Positions 5,535 through 5,852 of a stretch of DNA of 5,852 nt are shown in pieces. The notes beneath the pieces are model-generated. The model was not told the DNA's origin, made no database searches, and saw nothing but the letters and a program-made list of their open reading frames with translations. Source of the DNA: JAWXBK01 sp034439975 (GTDB taxonomy: Bacteria; Pseudomonadota; Alphaproteobacteria; Dongiales; Dongiaceae); assembly GCA_034439975.1 (NCBI GenBank), contig JAWXBK010000133.1, positions 1-5,852 on the forward strand, written 5' to 3'. The stretch's first letter is position 1; each line of letters begins with the position of its first letter. Position numbers and translations under genes: made by a program.

Positions 5535-5852
5535 TTAGAGACTTTTTCGGCTTAGCGCCAGACCGCCGCCGATCATCGCTCGTATCGTTTCCGGCGCCTC
5601 GCCGGCGGCGCGGAACGCGCGGATTGCCATTGCATCGTGTCGCTTGGCCAGGCGCTGGCCCGCCGCATCGGTGATCAATGCATGGTGATAATATTGCGGT
5701 GCGGGCAGGCCGAGAAGCGCCTGCAGGAGGCGGTGCACATGCGTTGCCGCATAGAGATCCCGACCCCGGGTTATCAGCGTAATCCCCTGCAATGCGTCAT
5801 CGACGACGACAGCAAGATGATAGCTAGTCCGCACGTCCTTGCGCGCAAGGAC
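5535..5852 (-). CDS. gluQRS: Glutamyl-Q tRNA(Asp) synthetase, C-terminal part (cut by window edge)
   Basis: The last 105 residues of a class I synthetase-like protein; the frame is open to the right edge, so the N-terminal part is missing. The fragment starts VLARKDVRTSYHLAVVVDDA, the strongly conserved segment of GluRS/GluQ-RS catalytic domains. It continues with GITLITRGRDLY (23-34), HRLLQALLGLPAPQYYHH (40-57) and a KMSKS-like loop, QRLAKRHDA (66-74). It ends soon after that loop, without the anticodon-binding domain of a true glutamyl-tRNA synthetase, which points to GluQ-RS. This enzyme attaches glutamate to queuosine at position 34 of tRNA(Asp) in the cytoplasm. A GTG at 5834 is internal, not a start. 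The TerC gene follows 36 bases downstream. Confidence 0.9.
   Translation of the reverse strand, partial: VLARKDVRTSYHLAVVVDDALQGITLITRGRDLYAATHVHRLLQALLGLPAPQYYHHALITDAAGQRLAKRHDAMAIRAFRAAGEAPETIRAMIGGGLALSRKSL
5835..5852. repeat. Perfect 18-base palindrome inside the GluQ-RS coding region
   Basis: GTCCTTGCG is followed directly by its reverse complement CGCAAGGAC. It encodes the conserved VLARKD residues of GluQ-RS, so protein constraint may explain it. It ends exactly at the window edge, and whether the symmetry continues beyond the window cannot be seen. Confidence 0.7.

Noticed and set aside
4821..5555. A 244-codon plus-strand open frame opposite the TerC gene
   Set aside because: The Asp/Arg/His-rich translation is typical of antisense to a membrane protein; TerC motifs and topology on the minus strand are convincing.

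Overview
The window looks like a chromosomal segment of a high-GC alphaproteobacterium. Genes are tightly packed with short gaps, codons favour G or C in the third position, and the proteins resemble alphaproteobacterial families: an APRc/TIGR02281-type membrane retropepsin, a CHAP protein with an HANW motif, DUF4743-Nudix proteins and GluQ-RS. A Rhodospirillales-like member is my guess from protein style only. I see no tRNA, rRNA, CRISPR array, transposase or prophage gene.

Left part (1-2572, all minus strand). Reading in the direction of transcription, a putative three-gene operon starts from a TATAAT box near 2605-2610. It encodes a membrane-anchored retropepsin-like aspartic protease (2572-1898), a PhzF-family isomerase/epimerase-like enzyme (1886-987) and a CHAP-domain amidase/peptidase lipoprotein (976-455). 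The gaps are 11 and 10 bases, and the Shine-Dalgarno-like bases overlap the preceding stop codons. After a 133-base gap holding a short tandem repeat comes the start of a Rieske-type ring-hydroxylating oxygenase alpha subunit (321-1), which runs off the left edge.

Middle (2693-4799, plus strand). A second, divergent operon encodes a stand-alone TfoX N-terminal-domain protein followed by two DUF4743-Nudix hydrolases. The two Nudix genes are tandem paralogues of identical length (281 codons plus stop each). They overlap by one base (TGATG) and align without gaps at about 53% identity. This is the most unusual structure in the window. Characterised eukaryotic relatives of this architecture hydrolyse damaged thiamine diphosphate analogues, so a metabolite-repair role is a reasonable hypothesis. 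The second copy has a drifted Nudix box.

Right part (4818-5852, minus strand). A TerC-family, YjbE-type membrane protein (probable metal-ion transporter) lies 36 bases downstream of the C-terminal part of glutamyl-Q tRNA(Asp) synthetase, which runs off the right edge. The Nudix operon and the TerC gene converge with only 18 bases between stop codons.

No stretch longer than about 135 bases lacks a gene. Long open frames antisense to the real genes are high-GC codon-bias shadows.
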